A stretch of DNA of 64,000 bases from Streptomyces sp. NBC_01244 (GTDB taxonomy: Bacteria; Actinomycetota; Actinomycetes; Streptomycetales; Streptomycetaceae), in NCBI RefSeq assembly GCF_035987325.1, contig NZ_CP108488.1, forward strand, positions 8,122,001-8,186,000, written 5' to 3'. Shown in pieces: positions 35,883 through 45,109 of the stretch; position 1 is the first letter of the stretch, and the number at the start of each line of letters is the position of its first letter. A program made the position numbers and the translations under genes. Under the pieces are notes generated by a model. The model saw only the letters and a program-made list of their open reading frames with translations, was not told the origin of the DNA and made no database searches.

Positions 35883-35937
35883 GGGCTTTCGAAAGGGCCC
35901 GCCATTCTTCCGTGCCGAGCCTCGTGGGAGGGCTGCC

Positions 35938-37428
35938 GTGACTGTTGTCGTCGATGCCGTAGAGACCGTGACCGAATACCTGGACCGCCGGGACTGGCGG
36001 GTGAACGCCAACGCCAACCAGGGCTACTCGCTCGGCGGGCTCATCCTCAACGCCGCGGGCAAGGTCACCGCGAACTACTGGCTGGAGCAGGTCTATCCCG
36101 CCGCCGTGGCCCGCGCCCACCGCGAGGGCGACCTCCACATCCACGACCTGGACATGCTCTCCGGCTACTGCGCAGGCTGGTCCCTGCGCACCCTGCTGAC
36201 CGAGGGCTTCAACGGAGTCCCCGGACAGATCGACTCCGCCCCGCCCAGGCACCTGTCCTCGGCCGTCGGCCAGATCGTGAACTTCCTCGGCACCCTGCAG
36301 AACGAATGGGCGGGCGCCCAGGCCTTCTCCTCCTTCGACACCTACCTCGCCCCCTACGTCCGCCTCGACGCGATGACGTACGACCAGGTCAGGCAATGCG
36401 TCCAGGAGCTCGTGCACAACCTCAACGTGCCCTCGCGCTGGGGCACCCAGACGCCCTTCACCAACCTCGCCTTCGACTGGACCTGCCCCGAGGACCTCCG
36501 CGAGCAGATCCCGGTGGTCGTGGGGGAGGAGGCCGGATTCACCTACGGCGAGCTCCAGGCCGAGATGGACATGATCAACCGGGCGTACATCGAGGTGATG
36601 ACGGAAGGCGACGCCGCCGGGCGGGTGTTCACCTTCCCCATCCCTACCTACAACATCACCCGGGACTTCCTCTGGGAGAGCGAGAACGCCGAGCGGCTCT
36701 TCGCGATGACCGCCAAGTACGGGCTCCCGTACTTCCAGAACTTCATCAACTCCGAGCTCGAACCGAACATGATCCGCTCCATGTGCTGCCGGCTCCAGCT
36801 CGACCTGACCGAGCTGCTCAAACGCGGCAACGGCCTCTTCGGCAGCGCCGAGCAGACCGGCTCGCTCGGCGTGGTCACCCTCAACTGCGCCCGCCTCGGG
36901 CATCTTTACGCGGGCGACGAGGAGCGGCTGCTGGCCGAGGTGGACCGGCTCTGCGAGCTCGCCAAGGACAGCCTCGAGATCAAGCGGATCACCGTCCAGG
37001 ACCTGATCGACGGCGGCCTCTTCCCGTACACCAAGCGGTACCTGGGCACCTTGCGCAACCACTTCTCCACCATCGGCGTCAACGGCGTCAACGAGATGGT
37101 CCGCAACTTCAGCGGGGGCGCCCACGACATCACCGCGCCCGAGGGCCACGCCCTCGCGGTCCGCCTCCTGGACCGGGTCCGGGCCCGGATGGTCGACTTC
37201 CAGGAGAGCACCGGCCACCTCTACAACCTGGAGGCCACCCCCGCCGAGGGCACGACGTACCGCTTCGCGAAGGAGGACCGGGCCCGCTTCCCCGGCATCC
37301 TCCAGGCCGGCACCGACGCCAATCCGTACTACACCAACTCCTCCCAGCTTCCCGCCGGATGGACCGACGACCCGTTCGGCAAGAAGGGCGAACACGCCGA
37401 GCGCGTCCCCTTCAAGGCGGCGGTGTGA
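35938..37428 (+). CDS. nrdD: Class III (anaerobic) ribonucleotide reductase NrdD, C-terminally truncated
   Basis: 496 residues; GTG start with GGGAGGG 5 nt upstream. Matches the Thermotoga-type NrdD core: NANQGYSLGGLILNAAGKVT, EGDLHIHDLDMLSGYCAGWS, NVPSRWGTQTPFTNLAFDW, SMCCRLQLDLTELLKRGNG with the likely thiyl cysteine, GSLGVVTLNCARLGH and NPYYTNSSQLPAGWTDD. Intact NrdD continues about 100 residues with a four-cysteine zinc site and the glycyl-radical R-x-x-G-Y motif; here the protein ends EHAERVPFKAAV and has neither. The N-terminal ATP cone is also absent. The stop overlaps nrdG (GTGA). Confidence 0.88.
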   Translation: MTVVVDAVETVTEYLDRRDWRVNANANQGYSLGGLILNAAGKVTANYWLEQVYPAAVARAHREGDLHIHDLDMLSGYCAGWSLRTLLTEGFNGVPGQIDSAPPRHLSSAVGQIVNFLGTLQNEWAGAQAFSSFDTYLAPYVRLDAMTYDQVRQCVQELVHNLNVPSRWGTQTPFTNLAFDWTCPEDLREQIPVVVGEEAGFTYGELQAEMDMINRAYIEVMTEGDAAGRVFTFPIPTYNITRDFLWESENAERLFAMTAKYGLPYFQNFINSELEPNMIRSMCCRLQLDLTELLKRGNGLFGSAEQTGSLGVVTLNCARLGHLYAGDEERLLAEVDRLCELAKDSLEIKRITVQDLIDGGLFPYTKRYLGTLRNHFSTIGVNGVNEMVRNFSGGAHDITAPEGHALAVRLLDRVRARMVDFQESTGHLYNLEATPAEGTTYRFAKEDRARFPGILQAGTDANPYYTNSSQLPAGWTDDPFGKKGEHAERVPFKAAV

Positions 37429-38048
37429 GCCCCGCCGCGCAGCCGGACGAGGTCATCCGCATCGGAGGCTGGTCCCGGCTGTCCACCTGCGACTGGCCCG
37501 GCCGGCTGGTCACCACCGTCTTCTGCCAGGGCTGCCCCTGGCGCTGCGGCTACTGCCACAACCCCGGCCTGCTGCCCGCCCGGGCCCCCGCCGCCGTCTC
37601 CTGGGACGAGGTGCTCGGCCACCTCGCCCGCCGGACGGGGCTGCTCGACGGGATCGTCTTCTCGGGCGGCGAACCGCTGCTCCAGCGCGGCCTGCCGCGG
37701 GCCGTACGGGAAGCCCGTGCGCTGGGCCTGGAGGTCGGCCTGCACACCGGGGGAGCCTTCCCCCGGCGCCTCGCCCGACTGCTGGACGCCGGCCTGCTGG
37801 ACTGGGTCGGCTTCGACGTCAAGGCCCCGCCCGGCCGCTACGAACGGGTCACCGGCATCGGCCACGCGGCCGCCTCGGCCGAGCGGAGCCTGCGCCTGCT
37901 GCTCGCCTCGGGGGTCCCCCGCCAGCTCCGCACCACGGTGGACCCGGACCTCCTGGACCCGCCCGCCATGGCCGACCTGGACGACTGGCTCGCGGAGCTG
38001 GGCGCGGGGGCCACACTCCGCCAGACCATGCGCCGGCCGGCGGCCTGA
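37425..38048 (+). CDS. nrdG: Radical-SAM activase NrdG of the anaerobic ribonucleotide reductase
   Basis: 207 residues from GTG 37425. Radical SAM cluster motif CQGCPWRCGYCHNPGLL (CxxxCxxC as C-P-W-R-C-G-Y-C), then DGIVFSGGEPLLQRGLPRAV and WVGFDVKAPPGRYERVTG. Generates the glycyl radical on NrdD in known systems. Coupled to nrdD by a GTGA overlap. The activase looks intact even though the NrdD radical site is missing. Confidence 0.9.
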   Translation: MSPAAQPDEVIRIGGWSRLSTCDWPGRLVTTVFCQGCPWRCGYCHNPGLLPARAPAAVSWDEVLGHLARRTGLLDGIVFSGGEPLLQRGLPRAVREARALGLEVGLHTGGAFPRRLARLLDAGLLDWVGFDVKAPPGRYERVTGIGHAAASAERSLRLLLASGVPRQLRTTVDPDLLDPPAMADLDDWLAELGAGATLRQTMRRPAA

Positions 38049-38193
38049 GGCCCGGGCGCGGGCCCCGGTTTCGACGGTGCCCCCGCGGCGGCGCCGGGCC
38101 CGCGCCCGCGATGGCCGGAGGAGGGGCTGTCGCTCCGCCGGGCGGCGGGGCATGATCGGGCCGACAGCCGCGCCGCACCCACGGAGGTCCCAC

Positions 38194-39435
38194 GTGACCC
38201 AGCCCGCAGAGCCGACCGACCGCACCGACCGCGTCGGCCCCACCGACGCCGCCGGACGGGCCGGGGCCGCCTCACGCGGCGGGCCCCTGCGCCGTCCCCC
38301 CGAATTCCCGGGCGGGCGGGAGCTGTTCCGGCTCTCCGAGGAGGTCGGCCACCTGAACCACGGGTCGTTCGGAGCGGTCCCGATCCCCGTCCAGGAAACA
38401 CAGGCCGCCCTCCGGGCGGAGGCGCACGCCGACCCCGACGCCTTCTTCATCGGCGCCCCCGACCGGCTCGTCGCGGCCCGGACCCGGATCGCCGCCCGGC
38501 TCGGCACCGATCCGGACGGGCTCGCCTTCGTCTCCAACGCCACCGAGGCCGCCAACGTGGCCCTCGACGCCGTGGAGTTCGCCGCCGGTGACGAGATCCT
38601 GGTCACCGACCACGGCTACGGCACGGTCGTCGCGGCCGCCGCCCGGCGCGCCCCGCTCACCACCGTGGCCCTGGGCACCGACCTCCCCGACGAGGACGCC
38701 GTACGGGAAACCGTGCTGGCCGGGGTCACCCCGCGGACGCGGGTCGCCGTACTCGACCACATCAGCTCGCCCACCGCCCGGCTCATCGCCTCGCCCCGGC
38801 TGCTCGCCGAACTCGCCGAGCGGGGCGTCACCACCATCGTGGACGGCGCCCACGCGCCCGGCATGATCCCCGACCCCCTGGGCGGGGGCGCCGACTTCTG
38901 GTTCGGCAACCTCCACAAATGGGCCTACGCCCCCTCCGGCACCGCGATCCTGTCCGTCGCCCCGCACCACCGCGACCGGGTCCGCCCGCCGGTGCCCTCC
39001 TGGGAGGATCACCACGGCTACCCGCGCTCCGTGGAGAACCGGGCCACCTTCGACTACACCGGCTGGCTCGCCGCCCCGGAAGGGCTCGACCTGCTGGAGG
39101 AACTCGACGCCGCGAAGGTGCGCGCCCACAACAGCGCACTGGCCGCCTACGGCGCGGCCCTGCTCGCCGAGATCCCCGGGGTGGCCCCGCTCCCGTACAC
39201 CGAGGGCCTGGCCCTGCGCACGCTGCGGCTGCCGCCCGGGGTCGCCGAGACCCCGGCGGCGGCCGGCGCACTGCGGGAGCGGATCGCGGCCGAGCAGCGG
39301 ATCCGGGTGCTGATCTGGCCCTGGCCGGGCGGCGGCGGGATCCGGGTGAGCGGGCAGATCTACAACCGGGCCGAGGAGTACGAACGGCTCGCCGAGGTAC
39401 TCCCCGCCTACCTCCCCGGCCACCTCCCGGCCTAG
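38194..39435 (+). CDS. PLP-dependent class V aminotransferase (isopenicillin N epimerase-like)
   Basis: 413 residues; GTG start with GGAGG 6 nt upstream. Blocks: LNHGSFGAVPIPVQETQAAL, FVSNATEAANVALDAVEF, the Asp of VDGAHAPGMIPDPL and the PLP lysine in WFGNLHKWAYAPSGTAIL. The nearest named relatives are CefD-type epimerases, but no beta-lactam genes are nearby, so the substrate is unknown. Starts 145 bp after nrdG. Confidence 0.88.
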   Translation: MTQPAEPTDRTDRVGPTDAAGRAGAASRGGPLRRPPEFPGGRELFRLSEEVGHLNHGSFGAVPIPVQETQAALRAEAHADPDAFFIGAPDRLVAARTRIAARLGTDPDGLAFVSNATEAANVALDAVEFAAGDEILVTDHGYGTVVAAAARRAPLTTVALGTDLPDEDAVRETVLAGVTPRTRVAVLDHISSPTARLIASPRLLAELAERGVTTIVDGAHAPGMIPDPLGGGADFWFGNLHKWAYAPSGTAILSVAPHHRDRVRPPVPSWEDHHGYPRSVENRATFDYTGWLAAPEGLDLLEELDAAKVRAHNSALAAYGAALLAEIPGVAPLPYTEGLALRTLRLPPGVAETPAAAGALRERIAAEQRIRVLIWPWPGGGGIRVSGQIYNRAEEYERLAEVLPAYLPGHLPA

Positions 39436-39444
39436 CGGAAGGTC

Positions 39445-40197
39445 TCAGCCGCGCCGGAGCAGGTACGTGTCCATGATCCAGCCCTTGCGGGCACGGGCCT
39501 CGGTGCGCAGCTCCTCGATCCGGCCGGCGACCTCCGCCAGCTTCCCCGAGACCAGGATCTCGTCGGGGGTGCCGACGTACGCACCCCAGTAGATGTACAG
39601 GTCCTGGTCGAGGTGGGCCGTGAAGGCGTGCCGGGCGTCCAGCATCACCACCACGTCGTCCACACCCTCCGGCCAGCCCTCCGCGAGCCGGCGCCCGGTG
39701 GTGATCTGGACCGGACGGCCCACCCGGTTGAGGTTGGTGCGGTGGCGGGCCAGCAGCGAGGAGATGCTGCTGATGCCGGGCACCACCTCGTGCTCGAAGG
39801 CGACCCTGCCCTTCTCCAGCACCTCGTCGAGGATCGCGAGCGTGGAGTCGTAGAGCGAGGGGTCGCCCCACACCAGGAACGCGCCCGTCTCGCCCTCCGC
39901 CAGATCCTCGGCGATGAACCGCTCGAAGAGCTCCGCCCGCGCGCTGCGCCAGCCGTCCACGGTCGGGGTGTAGTCGGAGGGCGTCCGGTCGCGGTCGGGA
40001 TCGCGGCCCTCCACCAGCCGGTGTCCGGGGCGTGCGTGCGCGTCGAGCATCGCGCGCCGCAGCCCGGTCAGATCCGCCTTCTCCTCGCCCTTCTCCAGGA
40101 TGAGGAATGCGTCCGCCGCGCCGATCGCCCTGACCGCCTGGAGGGTCAGGTGGTCCGGGTCGCCCGCGCCTATGCCGATCACTGAGAACTTCTTCAC
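39445..40197 (-). CDS. cobF: Precorrin-6A synthase (deacetylating) CobF
   Basis: 250 residues from GTG 40197. Tetrapyrrole methylase fold: KFSVIGIGAGDPDHLTLQAV at the start, GAFLVWGDPSLYDSTLAILD, and FEHEVVPGISSISSLLARHR. C-1 methylation with deacetylation in the aerobic cobalamin pathway. The only cobalamin-biosynthesis gene in the window. A -10-like element ends 6 bp before the GTG, so the mRNA is probably leaderless. Confidence 0.92.
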   Translation of the reverse strand: MKKFSVIGIGAGDPDHLTLQAVRAIGAADAFLILEKGEEKADLTGLRRAMLDAHARPGHRLVEGRDPDRDRTPSDYTPTVDGWRSARAELFERFIAEDLAEGETGAFLVWGDPSLYDSTLAILDEVLEKGRVAFEHEVVPGISSISSLLARHRTNLNRVGRPVQITTGRRLAEGWPEGVDDVVVMLDARHAFTAHLDQDLYIYWGAYVGTPDEILVSGKLAEVAGRIEELRTEARARKGWIMDTYLLRRG

Positions 40198-40202
40198 CGG
40201 GC

Positions 40203-40209
40203 TATTCTG
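40203..40209. promoter_or_regulatory. Overlapping divergent -10 elements for cobF and lutA
   Basis: TATTCT (40203-40208) on the plus strand ends 7 bp before the lutA ATG, and CAGAAT (40204-40209 read on the minus strand) ends 6 bp before the cobF GTG. Both spacings predict leaderless transcripts. Any -35 would lie inside the opposite gene; none stands out. Confidence 0.5.
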
Positions 40210-40215
40210 CCCGTC

Positions 40216-40971
40216 ATGCGCGCCGCCCTGTTCGTCACCTGCGTCAACGACGCGCTCTACCCGCGCACGGGCATCGCCGTCGTCCGCCTCCTGGAGCGGC
40301 TCGGGGTCACCGTGGACTTCCCCGCCGCGCAGAGCTGCTGCGGGCAGCCGCAGTACAACACCGGCTACCGGCGCGAGGCCGAACCACTGGTCCGGCGTAC
40401 CGCCGAGGCCTTCGCCGGGTACGCGTACGTGGTCACCCCGTCCGGTTCCTGCGCGGCCATGATCCGCTCCCACTACCCCCGGATCGGGCGCGCGGCCGAG
40501 GCGGAGGGCCGGGGCCCGGGACTGGCCGCTCTCGCCGAAGGCCTCGTACCGCGCGTGTACGAGCTCACCGAGTTCCTGGTCGACGTCCTCGGGGTGACCG
40601 ACGTCGGCGCGTACTTCCCGCACACCGTCACCTACCACCCGTCCTGCCACGGCCTGCGGGGCCTCGGACTCGGGGACCGGCCCCGGCGGCTGCTGGCCGC
40701 CGTACGCGGACTGGAACTGCGCGAACTGCCCGGCGCCGAGGAGTGCTGCGGCTTCGGCGGGACCTTCGCCGTCAAGAACCCCGACGTATCGGCCGCGATG
40801 GGCACCGACAAGACCGCCCACGCGATGTCCACGGGCGCCGAGGTACTGTGCGGCGCCGACAACTCCTGCCTCGCCCACCTCGACGGCATCCTGCGCCGCC
40901 AGGGCGCCCCGCTGCGGGCCCTGCACCTCGCCGAGATCCTGGCCTCGACGGAGGAGGAACCCCTCACATGA
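40216..40971 (+). CDS. lutA: L-lactate utilisation protein LutA (LldE), Fe-S
   Basis: 251 residues with two CCG domains: AAQSCCGQPQYNTGY, TPSGSCAAMIRSHYP, TYHPSCHGLRGLGL and GAEECCGFGGTFAVKNPDVS. Together with LutB and LutC it forms the Fe-S lactate dehydrogenase complex. The ATG lies 18 bp from the divergent cobF start. Overlaps lutB by ATGA. Confidence 0.94.
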   Translation: MRAALFVTCVNDALYPRTGIAVVRLLERLGVTVDFPAAQSCCGQPQYNTGYRREAEPLVRRTAEAFAGYAYVVTPSGSCAAMIRSHYPRIGRAAEAEGRGPGLAALAEGLVPRVYELTEFLVDVLGVTDVGAYFPHTVTYHPSCHGLRGLGLGDRPRRLLAAVRGLELRELPGAEECCGFGGTFAVKNPDVSAAMGTDKTAHAMSTGAEVLCGADNSCLAHLDGILRRQGAPLRALHLAEILASTEEEPLT

Positions 40972-42455
40972 CGGGCACGTACCTGGGCATGCCGGCCTTC
41001 CCCGACGCAGCCCGCGAGGCCGTACGGGACGAGGTGCTGCGCGCCAACCTCCGCCACGCCACGCACACCATCCGCGACAAGCGGGCGCGGGCCGTCGCCG
41101 AACTGGAGGACTGGGACCGGCTGCGCGCCGCCGGCAAGGCGGTCAAGGACCACACGCTGGCGCACCTCGACCGCTACCTGCTCCAGCTGGAGGCCTCCGT
41201 CACCGCCGCGGGCGGCACCGTCCACTGGGCGGCCGACGCCGGCGAGGCCAACCGCATCGTGACCGAACTGGTCCGGGCCACCGGGGAGAAGGAAGTCGTC
41301 AAGGTCAAGTCCATGGCCACCCAGGAGATCGGCCTCAACGAGGCCCTGGAGGCGGCCGGGATCGCCGCGTACGAGACCGACCTCGCCGAGCTCATCGTCC
41401 AGCTCGGCCACGACCGGCCCTCCCACATCCTGGTCCCGGCCATCCACCGCAACCGGGGCGAGATCCGCGACATCTTCGCCGCGGAGATGGGCGGCTGGGG
41501 CCGTCCGGCCCCCGAGGGGCTGGGCGACGACCCGCGCGAGCTCGCCGAAGCGGCCCGGCTGCACTTGCGCGAGAAGTTCCTGCGGGCCAAAGTCGCCGTG
41601 TCCGGCGCCAACTTCATGGTGGCCGAGACCGGCACCCTGGTCGTCTTCGAATCCGAGGGCAACGGCCGGATGTGCCTGACCCTGCCCGAGACCCTGATCT
41701 CGGTGGTCGGCATCGAGAAGGTGGTCCCGACCTTCCGAGACCTGGAGATCTTCCTCCAGACCCTGCCCCGCTCCTCGACCGCCGAGCGGATGAACCCGTA
41801 CACGACCATGTGGACCGGGCTGGGGCCCTCGAAGGGGGCCGACGGCGACGGCCCCTCCGCCTTCCACCTCGTCCTCCTCGACAACGGCCGCACCGACACC
41901 CTCGCCGACGAGGTGGGCCGCCAGGCCCTGCGCTGCATCCGCTGCTCGGCCTGCCTCAACGTCTGCCCGGTGTACGAGCGCGCCGGCGGCCACGCCTACG
42001 GCTCCGTCTACCCCGGCCCGATCGGCGCCATCCTCAGCCCCCAGCTCCGGGGCACCGCGAGCGAGATCGACGCCACCCTGCCCTACGCCTCCACCCTGTG
42101 CGGGGCCTGCTACGAGGTCTGCCCGGTCGCCATCGACATCCCCGAGGTACTGGTCCACCTGCGCGAACGTGTGGTCCAGGGCGGCCCGGTGACCCGCGAG
42201 GGCATCCGCGTCCGCATCCGCCCCGCCGACGGCCACACCGCCGAACGGGCCGCGATGCGGGCCGCCCGACTCCTCCTCGACCATCCGGGGGCACTGCGCG
42301 CGGGGGAGCGGCTGCTGGCCCGGGCCCGGCGGCTGCGACCCCGCCGGCTGCCGGGGCCGGGGCACGCCTGGACCGACAGCAGGGAGCTGCCCGAGCTCCC
42401 GGAGCGCTCGTTCCGCGACTGGTGGGCGGCGCGCGAGAAGGAGGCACGCCCATGA
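40968..42455 (+). CDS. lutB: L-lactate utilisation protein LutB (LldF), Fe-S/NAD-binding-like
   Basis: 495 residues, GAGGAGG Shine-Dalgarno. LUD domain with KSMATQEIGLNEALEAAG and SGANFMVAETGTLVVFESEG, then two 4Fe-4S clusters: CIRCSACLNVCPVYERAGG and STLCGACYEVCPVAIDIPEV. Second gene of lutABC. Confidence 0.95.
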   Translation: MTGTYLGMPAFPDAAREAVRDEVLRANLRHATHTIRDKRARAVAELEDWDRLRAAGKAVKDHTLAHLDRYLLQLEASVTAAGGTVHWAADAGEANRIVTELVRATGEKEVVKVKSMATQEIGLNEALEAAGIAAYETDLAELIVQLGHDRPSHILVPAIHRNRGEIRDIFAAEMGGWGRPAPEGLGDDPRELAEAARLHLREKFLRAKVAVSGANFMVAETGTLVVFESEGNGRMCLTLPETLISVVGIEKVVPTFRDLEIFLQTLPRSSTAERMNPYTTMWTGLGPSKGADGDGPSAFHLVLLDNGRTDTLADEVGRQALRCIRCSACLNVCPVYERAGGHAYGSVYPGPIGAILSPQLRGTASEIDATLPYASTLCGACYEVCPVAIDIPEVLVHLRERVVQGGPVTREGIRVRIRPADGHTAERAAMRAARLLLDHPGALRAGERLLARARRLRPRRLPGPGHAWTDSRELPELPERSFRDWWAAREKEARP

Positions 42456-43084
42456 GCGCCAGGGAGCAGATCCTGGCCCGCATCCGCCGGGCCCTGCCGG
42501 AGCCGCGCCCGGACACCGCGGTCCCCCGGGACTACCTCGCGGTCCACGGCGCCCGCACCCCGGCCGAGACCGTCGACCTGCTCGCCGCGAACCTCACGGA
42601 GTACCGCGCCAAGGTCCACCGGGTCGGCGAGGACGGCATCGCCGCGCTGCTGGCCCGCCTCCTCGCCGAACGGGGCGCCTCCTCGGTCCTCGTACCGCCC
42701 GGGCTGCCGCCGCACTGGCTCGCGGCGGCCGCGCCGACCCGGATCCACGACCGCGCGGACTCCACCCCGTACCAACTGGACGCGGTGGACAGCGTGGTGA
42801 CCGGCTGCGCCCTGGCGATCGCCGAGACCGGCACGATCGTCCTCGACGGCGGCCCCGAGCAGGGACGGCGCCGGATCACCCTCATCCCGGACCACCACAT
42901 CTGCGTGGTCCGCGTCCCCGGCCAGGTGGTGGACTCCGTCCCCCGCGCGCTGCCGCTGCTGGACCCCACCCGCCCCCTGACCTGGATCTCCGGCCCCTCC
43001 GCCACCAGCGACATCGAGCTGGACCGGGTGGAGGGCGTGCACGGCCCCCGCACCCTGGAAGTGGTCCTCCTCGGCACACAATGA
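42452..43084 (+). CDS. lutC: L-lactate utilisation protein LutC (LldG)
   Basis: 210 residues, ATGA overlap with lutB. LUD domain: AREQILARIRRALPE, TGCALAIAETGTIVLDGGPE, RRITLIPDHHICVVR and WISGPSATSDIELDRVEGVH. Completes the lactate operon; no lactate permease or LutR regulator is adjacent. Confidence 0.94.
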   Translation: MSAREQILARIRRALPEPRPDTAVPRDYLAVHGARTPAETVDLLAANLTEYRAKVHRVGEDGIAALLARLLAERGASSVLVPPGLPPHWLAAAAPTRIHDRADSTPYQLDAVDSVVTGCALAIAETGTIVLDGGPEQGRRRITLIPDHHICVVRVPGQVVDSVPRALPLLDPTRPLTWISGPSATSDIELDRVEGVHGPRTLEVVLLGTQ

Positions 43085-43088
43085 GGGC

Positions 43089-43478
43089 ATGTCCTCCCAC
43101 CTCGCCCTCACCGCCCTCGTGGTCCACGACTACGACGAGGCCATCGACTTCTACACCCGCGCGCTCGGCTTCGACCTCGCCGAGGACACCCCGCGCCCGG
43201 ACGGCTCCCGCTGGGTCGTGGTCCGCCCGCCGGGCGCCAAGGAGTCCGCCCTCCTGCTGGCCCGCGCCAAGGACGATGCCCAGCGCTCCCGCGTCGGCGA
43301 CCAGACGGGCGGCCGGGTCGGCTTCTTCCTCTACACCGACGACTTCGCCGCCGACCACGCCCGGATGACCGCCGAGGGCGTCCGCTTCCTCGAGGAGCCG
43401 CGCCACGAGACGTACGGCTCGGTCGCCGTCTTCCAGGACCTCTACGGCAACCGCTGGGACCTCCTCCAGCCGGCGTAG
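43089..43478 (+). CDS. VOC-family protein
   Basis: 129 residues, starting 4 bp after lutC and probably cotranscribed. LTALVVHDYDEAIDFYTRAL and FFLYTDDFAADHARMTAEG show the paired VOC modules, ending QDLYGNRWDLLQP. Glyoxalase or extradiol-dioxygenase-like fold; function unknown. Methylglyoxal handling next to lactate genes is conceivable but unproven. Confidence 0.85.
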   Translation: MSSHLALTALVVHDYDEAIDFYTRALGFDLAEDTPRPDGSRWVVVRPPGAKESALLLARAKDDAQRSRVGDQTGGRVGFFLYTDDFAADHARMTAEGVRFLEEPRHETYGSVAVFQDLYGNRWDLLQPA

Positions 43479-43513
43479 CCCGGCCCGCCCCGGCCGCCGC
43501 TGTCGCCCCTCGC

Positions 43514-44011
43514 TCAGGCCGGGCCGGGGCCGCCCGTGAGGTGCGGCGCCTCGGCGGCGGCGTCGACGGCCGCGCCGGCCTCCACCCGCCCCGCCAGCTC
43601 CCGGGCCCAGCGGGCCAGCCCGGGCAGGTCCATCCCGTACGCGGGCCCGCCCCCGGCTCCGTCCGGCCCGGCCAGGGCAGAGGCTCCGCGGCGCAGCAGC
43701 CGGGCCCCGCCGACCGCGTTCCCGCGTGCCGAATGCGTCAGCCCGACGGCCAGCTGCGCCAGCGCCCGCCACAGCGGTGCCTCGGCCCCGGGCCCGGACT
43801 TCCAGGCGTCCTCGAACACCTCGTGCGCGTGGAAGGGCATTCCGGCGTCGAGCAGCAGCTGCGCCTGCGCCACCGTCTCCCCGGGCGTGCGCACCACTCC
43901 CTCGGGCTGCCGCTCCACCCCTCGGGCCCCGTAGGGCAGCGGCCGCCCCAGCCCGTCCCTGGGCCGCGCGTTCCGCGCCCGCCCCTCACCGTCCCGATCC
44001 CGTGCGTTCAC
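43514..44011 (-). CDS. DUF309 protein
   Basis: 165 residues from GTG 44011. The central DUF309 helical motif is FHAHEVFEDAWKSGPG followed by LWRALAQLAVGLTHSARGN. Function unknown. The first 40 residues are low complexity. Converges with the VOC gene. Confidence 0.82.
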   Translation of the reverse strand: MNARDRDGEGRARNARPRDGLGRPLPYGARGVERQPEGVVRTPGETVAQAQLLLDAGMPFHAHEVFEDAWKSGPGAEAPLWRALAQLAVGLTHSARGNAVGGARLLRRGASALAGPDGAGGGPAYGMDLPGLARWARELAGRVEAGAAVDAAAEAPHLTGGPGPA

Positions 44012-44130
44012 CCCTCCATCCTCTCTTCCTCCCCCTTCCCGCCGATAACCGGTGCATGGACACCCCTCGGTGTGGGGTAATGTTCTGCATGTGCCGCCGA
44101 GACGGGGGAAACCCCAGATCAGACGCACAT

Positions 44131-44513
<383 letters not shown>

Positions 44514-45109
44514 CATGCTTCATGCAGGTCGGAGGCTGTTCTCTCAACCATGGGAGGACGGCCTTTTCCATGCCCGGAGTCCTGGTGGCCGCAGTGTGGT
44601 CGCACTCCCTGTTCGGGTCTGGTCCGCCAGGTGCTGAAAGCGGGCGGGGCGGGGGAGCGGAGCCGATCCTGAAGCAGTGCCCGAAGATCTGCAACCACCC
44701 GCTCGCCCCGGGCGCCGGTCGAGGGGAGTAGATAGTGCTGCGCTTCGTTCAGCCAGACCACCGTACGGGGCCGATTTTCTGGACGTCGGCCAATGCGGCT
44801 TCGGGCCGAGTGGGATCGATGGGATGCCACAGCCTCCAGCCCTCGGCCAGTAACTGTACGGCTTCTCAGCATGCCCGTGCCGCGTCCTCCAACCAGCGCG
44901 GACATACCGCTTCGCAGGTGCTCTCTGACTCCTGACCCTCTCCGTCGCGCAAAGGCCCCGTACACGCGCTGCAGGCGTGTACGGGGCCTTGGATCCGCCT
45001 CGAACTGGCTCATTGACTGGCTACGGACGGTCTCCGGGCCGGGATCGTCCACGGTGGCTCGACAGAGCCGACCACGTTCGAACAGCCGTGAGAACGGCTC
45101 GCCCGGCTC
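44514..45109. other. Gene-free region with the displaced tRNA flank and a strong terminator
   Basis: 44534-44563 is a weakened version of the terminator hairpin found after the first tRNA-Pro. A perfect 16-bp stem at 44952-44967/44975-44990, ending in GGCCTT, forms a strong terminator in front of the convergent metalloprotease gene's 3' end. No credible coding region was found. Confidence 0.7.

Noticed and set aside
38194..39435. Beta-lactam biosynthesis gene (isopenicillin N epimerase)
   Set aside because: Only fold-level similarity; no pcbAB, pcbC or other beta-lactam genes are in the window.
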